64,000 nucleotides of DNA from Endomychus coccineus (GCA_958510875.1 OY294067.1:231971771-232035770); one strand, 5' to 3'. Counted from the first letter of the stretch, positions 23,815 to 34,719 are shown. Notes: generated by a model not told the origin, from the sequence alone. A program made the numbers and translations.

Positions 23815-25010
23815 TCCAAGAACGTGTTGCGATACCAACGGGCATTTCTATTAGGAATATTAGACGAATTAAAAACGAAGAGAAACAAATTTAAACAGGT
23901 CAATCAACAACGTTTTCAACCCCTAATAAAAAGAGAGAAAACAGAAAAGTCAAAACTCTTCTTGACGACGCAGATTTAGCAATTTTGCGAAGAACGATTG
24001 TTAATCATCACATAACAGAAAAGGCGGACCCTGCATTAAAGACTCTACATAGGAAATTCGTAGAAGATATTGGCTACCAAGGTTGTACAGGAACGTTGCG
24101 TAAAGAAACTCATAAAAATGGTTTTCGATGGAGAAAATTTAAGAATAATTGACGAATACTAATGGAACGACAGCCCATTGGACTGCTCAGAATTGAATTT
24201 CTTAGAAGAATGCGTCACTAACTCACTACCGAGAAGATGGTCGCTCCATAATATACATGGACGAGACGTACATTCATTCATCACACACTCACGTAAAGGG
24301 ATGGAGCGATGAAACTTTAGAAGGCTTACAAAAACCAATAGGCAAGGGTCGTCTCGTCTTATTATAGGTAGGTGGCAAAAATGGGTTTGATCCTAATGCC
24401 TATATCAGATGGAAATCAAACAGCACAAGTGGCGACTACCGTGATGACATGAATTACTAGAACTACAAAAAGTGGGTTTTGGAGAAACTCATTCCCAATT
24501 TGCAACCAAAAAGTGTTGTGGTAATTGACAATTCCCATACCATACCATAACAAAGAAGTGGAAAAATCGCAAACATCATTATCAAGAAATGCGGAAATGC
24601 AAGAATGGTTCCGGGTAATAGGTATACCTCATGGTATTAAAATGTTAAAACCACAACTTCACAACCTAATAAAAACCGAAAAACCGAAGTACAAAAGATT
24701 TGAAATTGACTCACTTTTTACTACAAAAGGTCACGACGTATTGCGACTGCCTTCATATTATCCAGATCTGAATCTGATTGAGTTGGTTTGGGCTGAAATG
24801 AAAGACAATGTCGCCAGAAAAACCTTAATTTTAATTTTAATCAGCTGATTCAATGTTGTGAGGACTTTTTGAAGAATTCTCAGTCGACAAATGGAAATAT
24901 CGGTGAGCGAGCAAAACGGTTTGAGAAAAAATATATTTTAAAGGAACCAACAATAGATACAGTTGTGGGAGAGCTTATCATTAGGATGGGCGAAAATGAG
25001 TGATACTGAT
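23815..25010 (+). pseudogene. Second DDE transposase relic (IS630/Tc1-like, DDE_3 type)
   Basis: Frames in order read TLLDDADLAILRRTIVNHH, FVEDIGYQGCTGTLRKE, IIYMDETYIHSSHTHVKGWS (first catalytic Asp), PKSVVVIDNSHTIPYHNKEV (second Asp), LPSYYPDLNLIELVWAEMK (the final Glu) and ERAKRFEKKYILKEP near the end. At least three frameshifts and stops break it. This type is widespread in insects and distinct from the DD41D element next to it. It sits in the same Penelope-like relic. Terminal repeats were not identified. Confidence 0.7.
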
Positions 25011-25544
25011 ACAGAATGTGATGGAACTGACGTATATTATTTGGAATTATAATAATAAAAGAAACTTTTAAGTCATTTCAATTAAATAACAGTAATTCAA
25101 ATTTTCAAACCTCTTTTTAGAAACCCAACATCGTTTACCTCCACCAAAAACACTAAATATTTTACTCAAAATTACGACGAAGGGTAGAAAACTTAATGTA
25201 TTAGAATTTATAGAAATATTTAAACACAATAATCTACTTATTAACGATCAACTAGATTTAGGAAATTCCACTTTCTTCAGCCTGTTAAATTCCACGTAGT
25301 ACAATCCTTAGAATGTAATTATCGATAGTTTAATCCCTTTCCGCTTACTATGTCAACATAATTAACCTTAGTTGCTATGTGTACAGGTATTGATGGCCTA
25401 AAACTTTGAAAGGCTTATAAGTATATAATGGAATTAAACAAATTGTGAATAATTTCTATACGGATTATACATTCGGGGACTTAACGTTCTCTGTCTCTGT
25501 TGCACAGTGGGGCTTTTATTCTTTTTTGCGCGCATCTTATAGGC

Positions 25545-26080
25545 CAAGCTCGAATGGTCGAGCTGTAGGTCAAAGTGGCAGGTCTTTCTCTAGTATAGTA
25601 GGTGAAAATTGTAGGAGTAACAGGAATAACAAACTTGATTCCTATTATGCCAAACATTTGTTAGAGACAGGACACCAATTTGATCAAAACTGTGAAAAAA
25701 CTGCGATAAATAAAGGTAGACTTTCAGATAAGTTAGAATACTCAGAAATTAGTAAATATAAGCACAGTAATCTTCTACTCAATAATCCGGTAGGTTTCTC
25801 ATTCTCTCGGCTTCTTAATCTCTTCCCACATAAAACACCTGTCGCAAACTAATCATTACATTTTACTCCTCTAGTGTAAATAACCTGTATTCTTGTAATC
25901 CGTAAAATAGCTGTGATCAAACTGATTTACCAATCATTTAGTCAACCCCCTTAGTCATTGTCTCTTTATTAATATATAGCCCTTTGAAAGTTTAAGTACC
26001 ACTGTTCCCCTGAAGAAGACACTGTGTGACGAAACATGTCGTGTTTTCTTTTATTTTCATAATAAAAGTTCATTTTGAAT
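25545..26080 (+). mobile_element. Penelope-like 3' fragment with hammerhead-like end
   Basis: The frame from about 25545 to 25852 reads GQSGRSFSSIVGENCRSNRN, then SYYAKHLLETGHQFDQNCEK and LEYSEISKYKHSNLLLNN, the GIY-YIG endonuclease part and C-terminus of a Penelope-like protein, in a different copy from the relic just upstream. After the stop there is about 150 bases of UTR, then a hammerhead-like motif, then a probable end near 26080. The 5' portion is missing. Confidence 0.65.
26010..26040 (+). ncRNA. Hammerhead-like motif after the Penelope-like ORF
   Basis: CTGAAGA at 26010-26016, a short stem with one A-A mismatch (GACAC with GTGAC, loop TGT), GAAA at 26031-26034 and a 2-bp stem III closing on GTC (26038-26040). 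Stem I is not supported by complementarity. The shape matches the minimal hammerheads known from Penelope-like elements, but this copy is probably degenerate. Confidence 0.4.
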
Positions 26081-26980
26081 TTTTTCGACAGTATTTTATT
26101 CAGTGTATTATTCATTTGTAATTTAATTTCTTTCCCAAAGTACATCTTTTCTGAAAAAGATACTCACTTAAGGTATTTAACTCCTTATTAGAAACGGGAG
26201 AGACCTTTTCCGACAGATATAATAATTTTATTCTAACATGCGCATTTGCGTGAAAAAAGGTGAAGTATCTCTTCACAATATTACAAGACTGCAGTACGAT
26301 ACGATATTACCTTATGGCTAATGAGGCATATTCGAAATGGACATGAACATTCGTGATATCTTAACAATCCTAAGTATGATCAGACTAGTATGTTAGTGAT
26401 TGCACGTGTACGTGAACCCAACATATGTCCTTCAAGTTTTGTTCCGAATATAAACATACAATTACTCGTATGTTGTTTAAAATCATTATTCACATGAAAA
26501 TGATACTAGACAACAACATAAATTAATTTCACTAACGAAGTTGCTCTGCAGAAAGTTTATATTTTATCATCTATTATTATTTAATTTATTTCATAATTTT
26601 AATAGTAACTTTCAAATACGTAATTCAGAGATGATTTTACGATGATGATTATCTTGAAGGTATTACTGAATCTGTAATCAAAAACAAATTAACCGAATGA
26701 AAGCACTGAAATGACAACAACTGATTAGCACGGCACTGGTTCTCGAGAGATAATGCAAGGCACGAACGTCGCGTCGACGCGAAATATCCCATTCAAAACA
26801 CTGGACTGACCTCAGTATCACAGTAGTAAGTGAGTGATTTGGTTAAAACGAGTGGTTTCGAAATACTGTACCAAGTCAAATAACCATTCTTCGATGTCCA
26901 ATGTGTCAAATCAAACGACACTGCTGGTTAACCCATCATGCATTTTATGTGTTTGATGAATTCTCCGTCTTATTGTGTTG
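26081..26980. other. Upstream region of the second PGRP gene
   Basis: No gene. 26700-27065 should contain the promoter and 5' UTR of the gene at 27066. It includes a GC-rich palindrome, CGCGTCGACGCG, at 26770-26781 just before a candidate kappaB site. No clear TATA box could be assigned. Confidence 0.35.
26781..26790 (-). promoter_or_regulatory. Candidate NF-kappaB (Relish-type) site
   Basis: The - strand reads GGGATATTTC, which fits the insect consensus GGGRNWYYYY. It lies about 280 bases before the ATG of the PGRP gene. Immune receptor genes are often Relish-responsive, but a single 10-base match is weak evidence. Confidence 0.25.
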
Positions 26981-27065
26981 TAAATAAATAACGATAAGAG
27001 AAAGTTTACTTAACTATAACAAATCAGCGATAGCTTTATTCACCGAATGTGCCAGTGAATTAGTA

Positions 27066-27537
27066 ATGGTGGCAGAGTTTAATGAAGCCAAACCATCACC
27101 AACAAGTAGTACTAACGATGATGAAGACTACCAACTGGATAGCATCAGCGTATCATCATATCAGGAAAACAAAGAAAATGGTCTGGTTCTGCGACAAAAC
27201 GACCAAAATGATATTTCATCGTACGGAAACGTTTCGATACGGAACAGTAATGATGTACATTTCGGCAATAAGACGTTTTATCAAGGACCTGTCACAATTA
27301 AGCAGTTCCTATATCCCAATAGTGCAACATCTGAATTAAGTGATAGTTTCAGTGAAGTCTTGGAAAGTGCCATAAAAAAAGATGTAACTTCTTCGGTTAA
27401 CGGAGTGGATAACCCTGCGTTTTCCGTTGATCATGTGATTAGTAATAAAGAAACCAAAGATAATATTAATAAAGGATTAAACGTGGACTTGGAAGAGAAG
27501 CATAGTGTGATACATGGTGTGGTCAAAAACCCTGAAG
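27066..27537 (+). CDS. PGRP-LC: PGRP-LC-type receptor, exon 1: cytoplasmic tail with RHIM-like motif
   Basis: The first coding exon starts at ATG 27066 (first ATG after an in-frame TAA at 26985; G at +4) and ends at a GT donor after 27537, in phase 1 (codon 158). It encodes 157 residues of an acidic, Ser/Asn-rich cytoplasmic tail. Residues 64-84 (VHFGNKTFYQGPVTIKQFLY) match the RHIM-like core shared by insect PGRP-LC and PGRP-LE, which by family knowledge nucleates amyloid-type assemblies to start Imd signalling. Splicing to the acceptor at 59186 completes a Gly codon and runs straight into a membrane helix, so the LC type is preferred over LE. The tail also has DNPAF. The frame would stop at 27570-27572 if unspliced. 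The PGRP domain itself lies outside the window. Confidence 0.8.
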
Positions 27538-27872
27538 GTATTGTTGAATGTTTCAGATTTTATGTAGGATAATTGATAGCGAAACGATAGTGTAAGCTTA
27601 AGAAAAATAAATTTATAGCGCTTGTTATCAACTTGGGCTTCTGAGTGACAATGGTATTTATATTTTTGAAATATGTCACTTTAAATTCTGCAATCAAATG
27701 AACAAGTAACGAATATTCCTTGAGGTCGTGCTGTTTTCATCAGAAAATATAGACAGAACTGATGTAACATCCTTTATAGACCAAATTATTCTATATAAGT
27801 TCCATGTTTTCCTTACACATATTGTCAGAAAAATAATTGATACTGAAAATCGCATAAAAACTCTGCAAACCC

Positions 27873-28004
27873 GCCATTATAGTTATCAGTTATCCGTTAT
27901 TGAGGTCGTTTATGAAGAACAGAAAGTCGTTCAAACCGGCCATTATAGTTATCAGTTATCCGTTATTGAGGTCGTTTATGAGGAACAGAAAGTCGTTCTA
28001 AACC
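27873..28004 (+). repeat. 66-bp tandem duplication, two copies, frame-preserving
   Basis: GCCATTATAGTTATCAGTTA starts at 27873 and again at 27939. The copies differ at only a few bases. The period is 22 codons, and a frame from 27728 to 28036 stays open through both (repeat SYQLSVIEVVYEEQKVV). The frame has no recognised family and no clear splice signals, so it is probably a minisatellite in the intron rather than an exon. Confidence 0.75.
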
Positions 28005-28039
28005 ATCAGAGAGACTTGGAGCAAGGCTTAACTTGAATT

Positions 28040-28690
28040 CCGTTTGGTTTAGAGGCAGCCTCCAGTTATGTCAAGTGCAGTACTTCTGTTGAGGTGTTAT
28101 AGGTACTTGGTCTCCAAAAACTAATGATTTAGTCATTTGATGAATTCAGTAAACCCAGAGCGAGACCCAGAGTAACAATGCACCCATAGACGATTATTAT
28201 TATTAAGTCGGTAGAGCTGTTATAGGGGTGAATTTCCCAAGACGAGCGAAACAGAAAAACCGCAGAAAAATCAATATAGCAATATATCAATAGCAAAGTG
28301 GAACTAAATATTTCTAGTAAGCTTTAAAATATATAAATCTAAGAAAACAGATGAAAAATAATGTCAATTTTGGCTGACGATTTCTATAAGATTTATTTCC
28401 TGAAAATACGCTTATGTGTTATGAAATGCAATGAATAATGGTATCTAATAAAAAATAAAGAAATCTGCATAAATTTAATTTTTAACGCTATATATGGAAG
28501 AATAACGCATATGTACTTAAATGCATACCAATCATTTCCTCTAGTTTGGTTGGTGTCATTAAAAGTTTTATCTATTCAATATTTTCGTAGTTATAACAAA
28601 ATGATTGGCGGGAAAATATCACCCAACTGATTCTTTACGCAAAAATTAAAATTAATCGAAATGTGCTGTTTTTTAAGTTTTCAATTGTTG
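28040..28690. other. Intronic stretch without recognisable content
   Basis: AT-rich, no frame, no paired repeats. Confidence 0.35.
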
Positions 28691-28699
28691 AATAGTTGA

Positions 28700-31690
28700 G
28701 TGTCCTTGAACTCGTATCAGGAGTCGATGTTGATCCTTGATCTTGCAGAGAATTTCTGATGTCTTTAACTTTTTAGAGTCATTTCTACGCGGCCAGTAGC
28801 TTTCTGAGGAAAATTTTTGAGGTTGGCAGTTATTTTGAACAAGTTATTTGATGAATGTTCGGAACAGTTGGTATCTTATTAGGCAGTTCCTTTTTATGTC
28901 GTCGATTTTGTGGTCTTAGATTAAAAGAACTGCGGTATTGCTTTCATTAACCTCATTTAAAACTCTAATGAAGTCTTCAGTTGAGGCAAAATAGTTTCCC
29001 TGTCTAACAAACTTATCTGAACTTCGTTTTAGGGATTTTCCTAGTTCTTCCAGAGGACCTTTTCCGTGTTCACTCTCGCTATAATTCCAAGACATGAATC
29101 TAATTGTTGGAAAATATTTATTAGTTTGATGCAGTAAGAGGTTCAAATTAAATCGGTTACGATATTGAGAGGTGGGCCTATCTGAGAAAAAATATATAGT
29201 GTCAAGTTCAAGATTATTATTGGTTAACATTCTTAGGATTGGATTCAAATGGGTTCAACTGAGTGAGCCCCATGGTCAAGGTTGTCGGAGATATACCTGA
29301 AATTGTGTTTCATCAGCACACAATTAGGCGCATTCTGCTTTATCTCAATACCAAAAAGTCTATGGGGCCAGACGAAATTCCACATGTCGTTCTGAAGGAA
29401 TGTGCGCCTGAATTAACACCAGTTTTCTGCAGGTTGTTGACCCTTTCATACAAACTTGTTGTGTTTCCTTCTAGCTGGAAGACAACTAGAGTGCAACCAA
29501 TTCCAAAAAAAAAGAAATAATTATAGACTCATTGCGCTGTGATCTCTAAGGTGATGGAGAAATCAATCAACATCGAGCTCATCAAATACCTAGAGAGCTA
29601 CAAAATAGTGAGTGACTGGCAATATGGTTTTCGTCAGCCGAGATTAACAGGAGACCTGCTTGCCTACGTAACACAGCTATGACAGAAATCTATCGGAAAC
29701 ATGGAAAATCTCTAGCTATATTATTGGATATCTCCAAAGCATTTGAACGAGTCTGGAACCAAAGCCTTCTTGGGAAACTTTCGTCATATGGTTTGCCGCC
29801 TCAACTTTGTCGTTTTTTCTCAGACAGATCACTCCATGTGGTGGTTAACCGAATATCCTCCGATACAATGGCTATCAATGCTGGTGTTCCACAGGGACAT
29901 GTGTTGGCACCAACTTTGTTTCTGCTCCATATTAAAGATCTGATGGAAGTGACCACCGGTCCCTTTCACAGCTTAGCAGATGATGGGATACTTCATACTG
30001 CTTTTTATAGGGGATCTAGATCCCCTATACCATTCAATGAAACTAAAGGCGTGAGAACGGGACAGGTTGACGTAATTAATGGAGATCTGGCAAATATTTT
30101 GAAATGGGGATCTGATAATCTAGTAGATTTTAATACAACCAAAACTCAAACTTGCGTCTTCTCCAGGAAGGCGGATCCCACAATCCCTAATATGATGATG
30201 TCGGGTACAAATAATCCATAACAATGCTCGGTATCATCACCAACAGCACCCTCTCATTGGACGACCATGTGAGGTCTATTGCGAAAACCGCTTCACAAAA
30301 GTTTGGTTTTCTATTCCGTGCCAAAAACTACTTCACATCCCAGCAGCTCTTCGTGATCTACAAAGCACAGATAGTTCGGCTTCCAAACATACGCTGAAGC
30401 TCTTGTATTCTATCCAGAAGAGAGCTATTCGTTTGATTGATGATGTCACACTTACGAGCTCATTGACCTTTCTAGATCATCGAAGAACGGTGGGAGATCT
30501 CTCTCTTCTCTGTAGATATTTCTATGGTCGGTGTTCATCAGAAATTTAGTCTGTTGTTCCACTACGAGAGATTCAAAATAGATGGACTGGAGGAGCTCAA
30601 ACTAGTCAGCCCTTCACTGTCAAGATAGAGACCTGCCGAACTTCCTCCTACCGGACTTCATCTGTTTATTGAGCAGCGAAGTGTGAAGGAACTCTTTACC
30701 TAGTGAGGTCTTTCTCTATGCCTATAACCTCCAAACCTTCAAGAGAAATACGAATGCCTATCTCCCTTCCCTAAATTCCACTGCTGGCACACAAGATGTT
30801 CTTCGAACATTATAGGTTTCCCTCACGTGTAGTCAAAGTATAAAAAAAAGATCGTAATGAAAGAAAAATTGGAAATAATACCTCCTTTTGGGTAATAAGC
30901 TACATCAGTATGAAGTGAAATCTGACGCTTAGAAGCTCCAAAATGCATAGACTGAATTTCTTCATAACTATTGGCTACGTAATTTTCTGAAAAATCTTTT
31001 CATTTGCATTGTATTTAGCTGATGATTTGAACAAGATACGTGCTTCTTGAATATTGGTAATTCATCATTAACTAATTTAATTCATTGTGATCGAGTGGAC
31101 TTGTCAATTTTAGTTATTTTAATTTTTGCTCTTCAGTCATATTTTACAAGTATCTTCTGTTTCTGTCATATGCTTCCTTTCTGTAATTTGTGTAAGCAAT
31201 TGTTTGCTTTTTTTGATCAGAATCTCTTTTCGCTTTATTTTTTTCTATTTAAGTGAATATAATTAAATTATCACTTTCGGTTTCAATAACATCGTCTTTG
31301 GGATTTTCTTTGGAAACCTGTTTTCTTTTAGTTCCTCTCTTATTTTTATTGGCTTAACCAGCTTCAGATACTCTCAAGTCATCTTCAAGATTTTCACAAG
31401 GCGTTATTGCACTTCTATATTCAGTCGCTTTATTGGTTTGATTTTACTTTTTCTCTGTCAAACTGTGTTCTGTTGTTGCTGTTTTAAATGTACTAGCACA
31501 ACAGTTTCTAATCAAATCGTACATTGTGCTGATTCAATTCGTGTATCAAATCATCATTGCGTTCTTTTAGTGATATCCTTTTTTCGAACGTTCTAGTTCT
31601 TGTTTCTCCTTCTTTTCTTTTTGTTTCTTCGAATAAATTTTTCTCATAAGCTTTCTGTTTAGCGATTTTTAATTTCGCAATTAAACTCAT
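28700..31690 (-). pseudogene. Multi-copy arthropod protein gene of unknown function, split by a LINE
   Basis: Read on the - strand, the N-terminal side is a charged helical segment (31508-31690, with ERNDDLIHELNQHN). 30870-31000 reads IQSMHFGASKRQISLHTDVA. After the LINE insertion, 28916-29262 reads HLNPILRML, TIYFFSDRPTSQYRN, RFMSWNYSESEHGKGPLEEL and LKRSSDKFVRQG. About 28800-28915 reads KKELPNKIPTVPNIHQIT in a shifted frame. I recognise this order of blocks (HFGxSxxQxSLH, FFSDxPxxQYRN, WNYSExxHGKG) from an uncharacterised family that is abundant in arthropod genomes and probably mobile. Biochemical function is unknown. Stops, frameshifts and the insertion show it is dead. Confidence 0.55.
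29255..30852 (+). mobile_element. 5'-truncated LINE inserted in the - strand pseudogene
   Basis: Reverse-transcriptase frames: VFHQHTIRRILLYLNTKKSM then GPDEIPHVVLKECAPELTPV (29290-29430), SLAILLDISKAFERVWNQSL (palm A, 29707-29766), NAGVPQGHVLAPTLFLLHIK (palm B), SLADDGILHTAF (a FADD-type catalytic box with Leu for Phe) and LANILKWGSDNLVDFNTTKT. After 30221 frameshifts begin: DDHVRSIAKTASQKFGFLFR and ISMVGVHQKFSLLF. It ends with a short A-rich tail at 30841-30850. Several stops make it inactive. Copies of the same family lie at 47390-48492, 54838-55215 and 58330-58870. Confidence 0.8.
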
Positions 31691-32510
31691 ATATCTACGC
31701 TTACTTCCATCTTATTCAAAGATTATTCTGAAAACTAGAAACAATGTATAAGAAATTTCTATACTTGAATATTTCTGATCAATTGCAGGTACATTTTAAT
31801 TACACCTATGTACTAATGTATACATCGTGCACTTGAAATAACACTCTTAAAATATAAATATTTATATTCTTTGACAATAGGATGACATCATCTCAAAAGG
31901 CCGACCCACTATCAAATGGACGACGTCATTCCATTGACCGTCGACCAATTGACAAAACACGTTATTTAGTTATATATTTCCGCCAATTATTATTCTACCA
32001 ACTAGTTTCGAGGGTAGGATGAAAAATGCCATGTGTAGATTTATATTATTATATCCAGTTAATTTTTCATCTGATCGGATTGTGACTTCAACATTTCACT
32101 GACCACTACATTAGGTTAATGCTTACATAACTATAGATTTTTTAAGATTTTTATTTCTATGCTTAATGAGTTATAAGACTTACCTGAAACAACACTCTTC
32201 TAGAATTACCACAAACTGACTAATATGATGTTTGAGCCAATCGGATGCCTAATGTTATAAGGGGAATACAGTGTCACCCCATTGACTAATTATTCAGTGA
32301 CACGTTTGAAAACGAGCGGGAGAATTTATAGACTATGTGTTACAGATTTTTCAGGCTTTGTAGCAATTTGTAGTGTTTAGTAATGCTAGAAAATATTACG
32401 GAGTTCTTCTAGACCTTAATAAAATTCGAAACATCTCAAGAAAATGAGTTTTAACGGAAGCGACACTTCACCCTATTTACATTTTTTTACTGTTAATCTT
32501 CAAAATGAAT
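31691..32510. other. Intronic stretch without recognisable content
   Basis: No coding frame, repeat or RNA gene recognised. The GACGTC-rich patch near 31910 is not a known element. Confidence 0.3.
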
Positions 32511-32563
32511 GTTGAAAAATCTTGTCTTCCGGATGGATTCCGCGTCACAATAGCTCGACTTGA

Positions 32564-32606
32564 TGCCGACGTTTCGCCAACCATTACAGGTGGCATCTTC
32601 AGGGCA
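32564..32606 (-). ncRNA. Hammerhead ribozyme motif of the Penelope-like element
   Basis: On the - strand: 4-bp stem I (TGCC with GGCA), CTGAAGA, a T, then a strong stem II (GCCACC with GGTTGGC, one bulged T, loop TGTAAT), GAAAC and the GTC cleavage triplet. Stem III would be only two pairs with no loop, as in the minimal hammerheads reported in Penelope-like elements, which are thought to work as dimers. It lies just 3' of the intact ORF. Confidence 0.65.
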
Positions 32607-32709
32607 GGCTTGAGGCTTGAACTGAAACTGGTTCTACTGGTTTCTGTAGCCGTATTTATTGTAGGAAAAATCCTTCACGCTACATAGTTCACTGCCTTTG
32701 TTCCGGTGG

Positions 32710-34719
32710 TTAACTTCGTTCTGGCACCTGACCCTGCCGTTGTGCGATCATGTGCGAAGTTGAATTTTCGAGGATGGGTTTCCAAAAGTTGGGAAGGTAA
32801 TATCCTGAGTCACGGTTTAGATTATTCGGATGTTTTAGGATTTCTACAGCTTCAAGGATTTTTCGCTGATAGAAGTTTGGGGCTCGGACTAGAATTTTAG
32901 TATCTTCAAAAAGGATTTGATGATTTGTGTTAAACTTGTGTTCCGCAAGTGCAGATCTACTGGTGTCACGAAGTCTTGTACAGCGCTCATGTTCTTTCAC
33001 ACGAGTAGCTACTGTACGACCTGTTTCACCAATGTAGACTTTACCGCAAGAACAGGGAATACTATAAACACCTTCTGATTGGAGAGGAGGAAGGGGATCT
33101 TTGATAGGTTTGTAAAACTGAGATAATTTTGGAAGTGTGGAAAAACGGGTAGAAATATTATGTTTTTTGAGGATTTTGGAAATTCGATCTGTTATATTTT
33201 GAATATATGGAAGATAGGCCGTGGATAAAGCAGGTGGGAGGGTTTCTGGCTCAGGTCGATTTGGAATTTTAGGTGAAGTGTATTTCTTTATGGCTTTTTG
33301 AATGTTGTAATGGGAGAAATTGTTTGATAATAAGGCAGATGATAGATGTTTTAATTCTGATTTTAAGGATTGAGGCTGAGATAGGTTGACAGCTCTGTGG
33401 ACCAGGGAGTTTATGACAGATTGCTTTTGGGCAGGGTGGTGGTGGGAAAGACCATTGAGGTATCCATCGGTATGGGTGGGTTTCCGATACACAGAATATC
33501 CTAAAGTCTGTCGACTAACCAGTACATCTAGGAACGGGAGTGAACCTTGCGATTCGACTTCCATGGTGAAACGGATATTGGGATGTAATGAATTCAAATG
33601 ATTGAGGAAGGGAACAAGCTTTTCGCGACCATGTTGCCAAATAACGAAAGTATCGTCGACATATCTAAACCAACATTTCGGCTTGAGAACAGATGAGTCA
33701 ATGGCATCTTGTTCAAAAGCTTCCATGAAGATATTAGCTATGATCGGGGAAAGTGGGGAACCCATGGCAGCTCCCGAGGACTGCTCGTAGAACTTGCCAT
33801 CGTATAGAAAATATGTGGAGGATAGACAAAAATCAATTAACGGTAGCAAGTCCGTTGAAATGTTTTTGGCAGGTAGCAATTGAGAAATTATGGAAAGGGT
33901 GTCTGGAATGGGAACATTGGTAAACAGTGATTCAACGTCGAAGCTGACGAGCAAATCGCATGGGTCAACTTTCAACGCTTGAAGTTTTTCAACGAAATGA
34001 AAGGAATTTAGGATAAAACTATTGGATTCACCTACAAGGGGTTTGAGAATCGATGACAGGTATCGAGAGAGTTTATGAGTAGGGGATCCGATAGTGCTGA
34101 CAATTGGTCTCAGGGGAACTGAGGGCTTATGAATTTTAGGCAAACCATATAAACGGGGACATTTTGAACAATGGGGGATAAGAAATTTCTTATCTGAATC
34201 AGGGAGGGAAGAATGACGAATAATTTGTGAAATTGAACGTTCTATAGTGGAGGTGGGATCTTTTGGTAGAAGCTTATAGGAATTAGTTTGCAGATGTTGC
34301 AGGATTTTGTTATCATAATCTGAACGATTCATGACAACGGTGGAGTTTCCTTTATCAGCCCTCAAAATAGCCAAATCAGGATTTGATTTGAGTGAATTGA
34401 GAGCTTGAATTAAAGGTTTAGGGCAATTTGATTTAGGAATCTTGGAATGACGAAGAATTTTAGCAGTTTCGAAACGAATTTCATCTGCTGCGAGATGGGG
34501 AACTTTATGTAGGGATGCTTCTACAGCAGAAATAATGGATGTAGTAGGAATATTTTTGGGGGAGAAGACAAAATTAGGACCTTTAGATAGAACCGATTGT
34601 TCAGCTTCAGTAAGGGTATGTGAAGATAAATTAACCACAGTATTTACAAGAGGGGTTGGTCTTGAAGGTTGGTGCTGAGGGAGTTGGGAGGCAAGAAGTC
34701 TACTATCCAAGATATTCAA
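32710..34719 (-). CDS. Penelope-like reverse transcriptase with GIY-YIG endonuclease
   Basis: 669 residues without interruption. Fingers: ADKGNSTVVM (121-130) and LPKIHK with LRPIVSTIGSP (193-213). Palm: VSFDVESLFTNVPI (258-271) with the first catalytic Asp, GAAMGSPLSPIIANIFME (316-333) and FRYVDDTFVIW (351-361). Then GSLPFLDVLVSR and YRKPTHTDGYL (411-421). The linker has the CSC zinc-binding-like pair, and the GIY-YIG nuclease is at about 550-630 (GVYSIPCSCGKVYIGETGRT, ALAEHKFNTNH). These are the hallmarks of the Penelope-like group, whose RT is related to telomerase and primes at nicks made by the nuclease. The protein is somewhat short at the N-terminus for the group, so the element may be 5'-truncated. 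All catalytic residues that I can check are present. Confidence 0.92.
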   Translation of the reverse strand: MNILDSRLLASQLPQHQPSRPTPLVNTVVNLSSHTLTEAEQSVLSKGPNFVFSPKNIPTTSIISAVEASLHKVPHLAADEIRFETAKILRHSKIPKSNCPKPLIQALNSLKSNPDLAILRADKGNSTVVMNRSDYDNKILQHLQTNSYKLLPKDPTSTIERSISQIIRHSSLPDSDKKFLIPHCSKCPRLYGLPKIHKPSVPLRPIVSTIGSPTHKLSRYLSSILKPLVGESNSFILNSFHFVEKLQALKVDPCDLLVSFDVESLFTNVPIPDTLSIISQLLPAKNISTDLLPLIDFCLSSTYFLYDGKFYEQSSGAAMGSPLSPIIANIFMEAFEQDAIDSSVLKPKCWFRYVDDTFVIWQHGREKLVPFLNHLNSLHPNIRFTMEVESQGSLPFLDVLVSRQTLGYSVYRKPTHTDGYLNGLSHHHPAQKQSVINSLVHRAVNLSQPQSLKSELKHLSSALLSNNFSHYNIQKAIKKYTSPKIPNRPEPETLPPALSTAYLPYIQNITDRISKILKKHNISTRFSTLPKLSQFYKPIKDPLPPLQSEGVYSIPCSCGKVYIGETGRTVATRVKEHERCTRLRDTSRSALAEHKFNTNHQILFEDTKILVRAPNFYQRKILEAVEILKHPNNLNRDSGYYLPNFWKPILENSTSHMIAQRQGQVPERS

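Larger units (their letters stand above)
20860..25320. mobile_element. Penelope-like relic hosting two nested DNA transposons
   Basis: On the + strand, 21025-21120 reads FVEFINKIHPKIKFTLEIEN then NDSINFLD (post-palm block). 21120-21405 is decayed thumb. After the mariner-like insertion, 23730-23800 reads ELNCGYCPSSFYVQT, the GIY-YIG start. After the second transposon, 25180-25280 reads KGRKLNVLEFIEIFKHNNLL then INDQLDL, the element's C-terminus. A short inverted partner at about 20900-20955 makes the 5' side head-to-head. Broken throughout. Confidence 0.65.

Noticed and set aside
33386..33790. + strand frames of 60-71 codons within the Penelope-like ORF
   Set aside because: They are opposite-strand shadows of an ORF with full RT and nuclease motifs.
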